Shown: positions 63,331 through 64,000 of the stretch, piece after piece | How the letters are laid out: the number at the start of each line of letters is the position of its first letter | How positions within the stretch are numbered: position 1 is the stretch's first letter | Assembly: GCF_002894645.1 (NCBI RefSeq) | Contig: NZ_NCQY01000020.1 | Location: forward strand, 81,138 to 145,137 | Length of the DNA stretch: 64,000 bases | Direction: 5' to 3' | Source of the DNA: Salinibacter altiplanensis | GTDB taxonomy: Bacteria > Bacteroidota > Rhodothermia > Rhodothermales > Salinibacteraceae | The notes under the pieces: model-generated | Told to the model about the DNA's origin: nothing | Database searches by the model: none | Seen by the model: the letters and a program-made list of their open reading frames with translations, nothing else | Position numbers and translations under genes: made by a program

Positions 63331-64000
63331 ATGCAACGGTTCCTGACGAAATACATTTTCTGGTATGTGCTCACTGGCATCATGATCGTGGCAACGGTCC
63401 TGGTCACGCAAAGTCCCCTCGCCAGCGGGCTGGCGACGTTCGTCGGCTTCCTCACGATCGGGTCGATTACGGGGACGATCACGATCACCACGCTCACGGA
63501 CCTGCGCCACGTGACCTCGAGGCTTGCGGAGGGCAACCTCGACAAGTCCATCCGGACCGGGCGCAGCGACGAGTTCGGCGACGTGTACCGGGCGGTTGAC
63601 GACCTCCGGCAGTCGCTTCTCAATCGCATTGAGGAGGCCGAAGAGCGGAAGGCCGAGGCACAAGAGACGAAAAGCAGGGCGGAGTCCCTCGCTGAGCAGC
63701 GGGCGGAGGAAAAAGAGGCCTTGTCGGAAGAGGTGGACCGAATGGTCGAGGCGATGGACCGCTTCGCCGCGGGGGACTTGACGGTTCAGGTGGGCACTGA
63801 GATGGACGGAGAGCTGGCGTCGAAGATGGAGGCCTCCCAGGCCGAGGAGATCGCCCGCCTGCAACGCAGGTTCAACCAGTCGGTGCAGAACATCCGGCAG
63901 GTGTTTGGCCGTCTTACCGAAGCGATCGACCAGACCGACGCGGTCGCCAACCGGCTCGCCGGCTCCGCTGACCAGCTCAATGCTGGGGTCCAGACGCAGG
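63331..64000 (+). CDS. Sensory rhodopsin transducer (HtrI-like), 5' part
   Basis: ATG 63331 opens a frame with no stop to the window edge (223 codons). Two membrane spans (about 9-27 and 33-53) are joined by a very short loop (SPLAS), then a HAMP domain (LTDLRHVTSRLAEGNLDKSI, DEFGDVYRAVDDLRQSL), a charged helix, and a second HAMP-like segment (MVEAMDRFAAGDLTVQVGTE), leading into the start of a methyl-accepting domain (ARLQRRFNQSVQNIRQVFGRL). The tiny periplasmic loop fits a transducer driven laterally by its rhodopsin, not by a ligand. It begins 76 bases after the rhodopsin stop, in the same operon. The signalling tip is outside the window. Confidence 0.93.
   Translation, partial: MQRFLTKYIFWYVLTGIMIVATVLVTQSPLASGLATFVGFLTIGSITGTITITTLTDLRHVTSRLAEGNLDKSIRTGRSDEFGDVYRAVDDLRQSLLNRIEEAEERKAEAQETKSRAESLAEQRAEEKEALSEEVDRMVEAMDRFAAGDLTVQVGTEMDGELASKMEASQAEEIARLQRRFNQSVQNIRQVFGRLTEAIDQTDAVANRLAGSADQLNAGVQTQ

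Noticed and set aside
63282-63599. Alternative frame of 105 codons at the start of the transducer gene
   Set aside because: Out of frame with the HAMP/MCP reading frame that begins at 63331 and runs open to the window end.
1-64000. CRISPR arrays, rRNA or tRNA genes
   Set aside because: No regularly spaced direct repeats, and no tRNA- or rRNA-like sequence was recognised by eye on either strand.

Overview
The window is about 65 % G+C and most of its proteins are strongly acidic, including Asp/Glu-rich linkers inserted into housekeeping enzymes. Its markers are of the Bacteroidota/Rhodothermota type: a SprA-family outer-membrane protein, carboxypeptidase-like TonB-dependent receptors, Bacteroidota-style promoter motifs, an OmpP1/FadL protein and DUF3667. 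Together with a bacterial sensory rhodopsin I followed by its transducer, this points to an extremely halophilic Salinibacter (Salinibacter ruber or a close relative). The assignment rests on reading the sequence only.

Layout. 1-4278: replication and repair block (dnaX 3' part, ybaB, recR) and a saccharopine-dehydrogenase-like oxidoreductase. 4279-13156: the very long sprA gene, broken by one homopolymer frameshift, then lipB. 13230-17477: a zinc-ribbon protein divergent from a TonB-dependent receptor whose plug carries CxxC, a periplasmic thioredoxin-like protein, and small genes. 17478-20191: a gene-poor stretch of visibly lower G+C with a restriction-endonuclease-like gene and a small duplicated membrane protein. 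20192-31262: housekeeping and envelope genes (rsfS, LytR_C protein, tsaD, mltG, OmpP1/FadL, an Arg/Ser-rich lipoprotein, proS, DUF3667, PAP2-like). 31423-34253: a second TonB receptor with an ArsR-type regulator. 34334-44091: a sugar catabolism locus with two Gfo/Idh/MocA oxidoreductases, DUF1080, a TIM-barrel epimerase-like protein, NagB fused to a PIG-L deacetylase, and a GMC dehydrogenase with its gluconate-dehydrogenase-type subunit 3. 44092-44402: an apparent insertion-sequence remnant. 44403-52989: mixed genes (unknown protein, ABC ATPase with membrane partner, nucleotide pyrophosphatase-like enzyme, lipoproteins, dusB, nucleoside deaminase). 53277-64000: membrane and signalling block with two SPFH/band-7 coiled-coil proteins, an HDOD protein, two paralogous sensor histidine kinases, and sensory rhodopsin I with its HAMP/MCP transducer running off the end.

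How genes fit together. The 34-44 kb locus looks like a route in which glycosides are oxidised to keto-sugars by exported (Tat) redox enzymes and cleaved without classical hydrolases, with amino-sugar deacetylation and deamination alongside. The 53-64 kb block is devoted to membrane organisation and light or stimulus signalling. Where a start could be chosen, I preferred the start giving a sensible signal peptide or family N-terminus over the longest frame.
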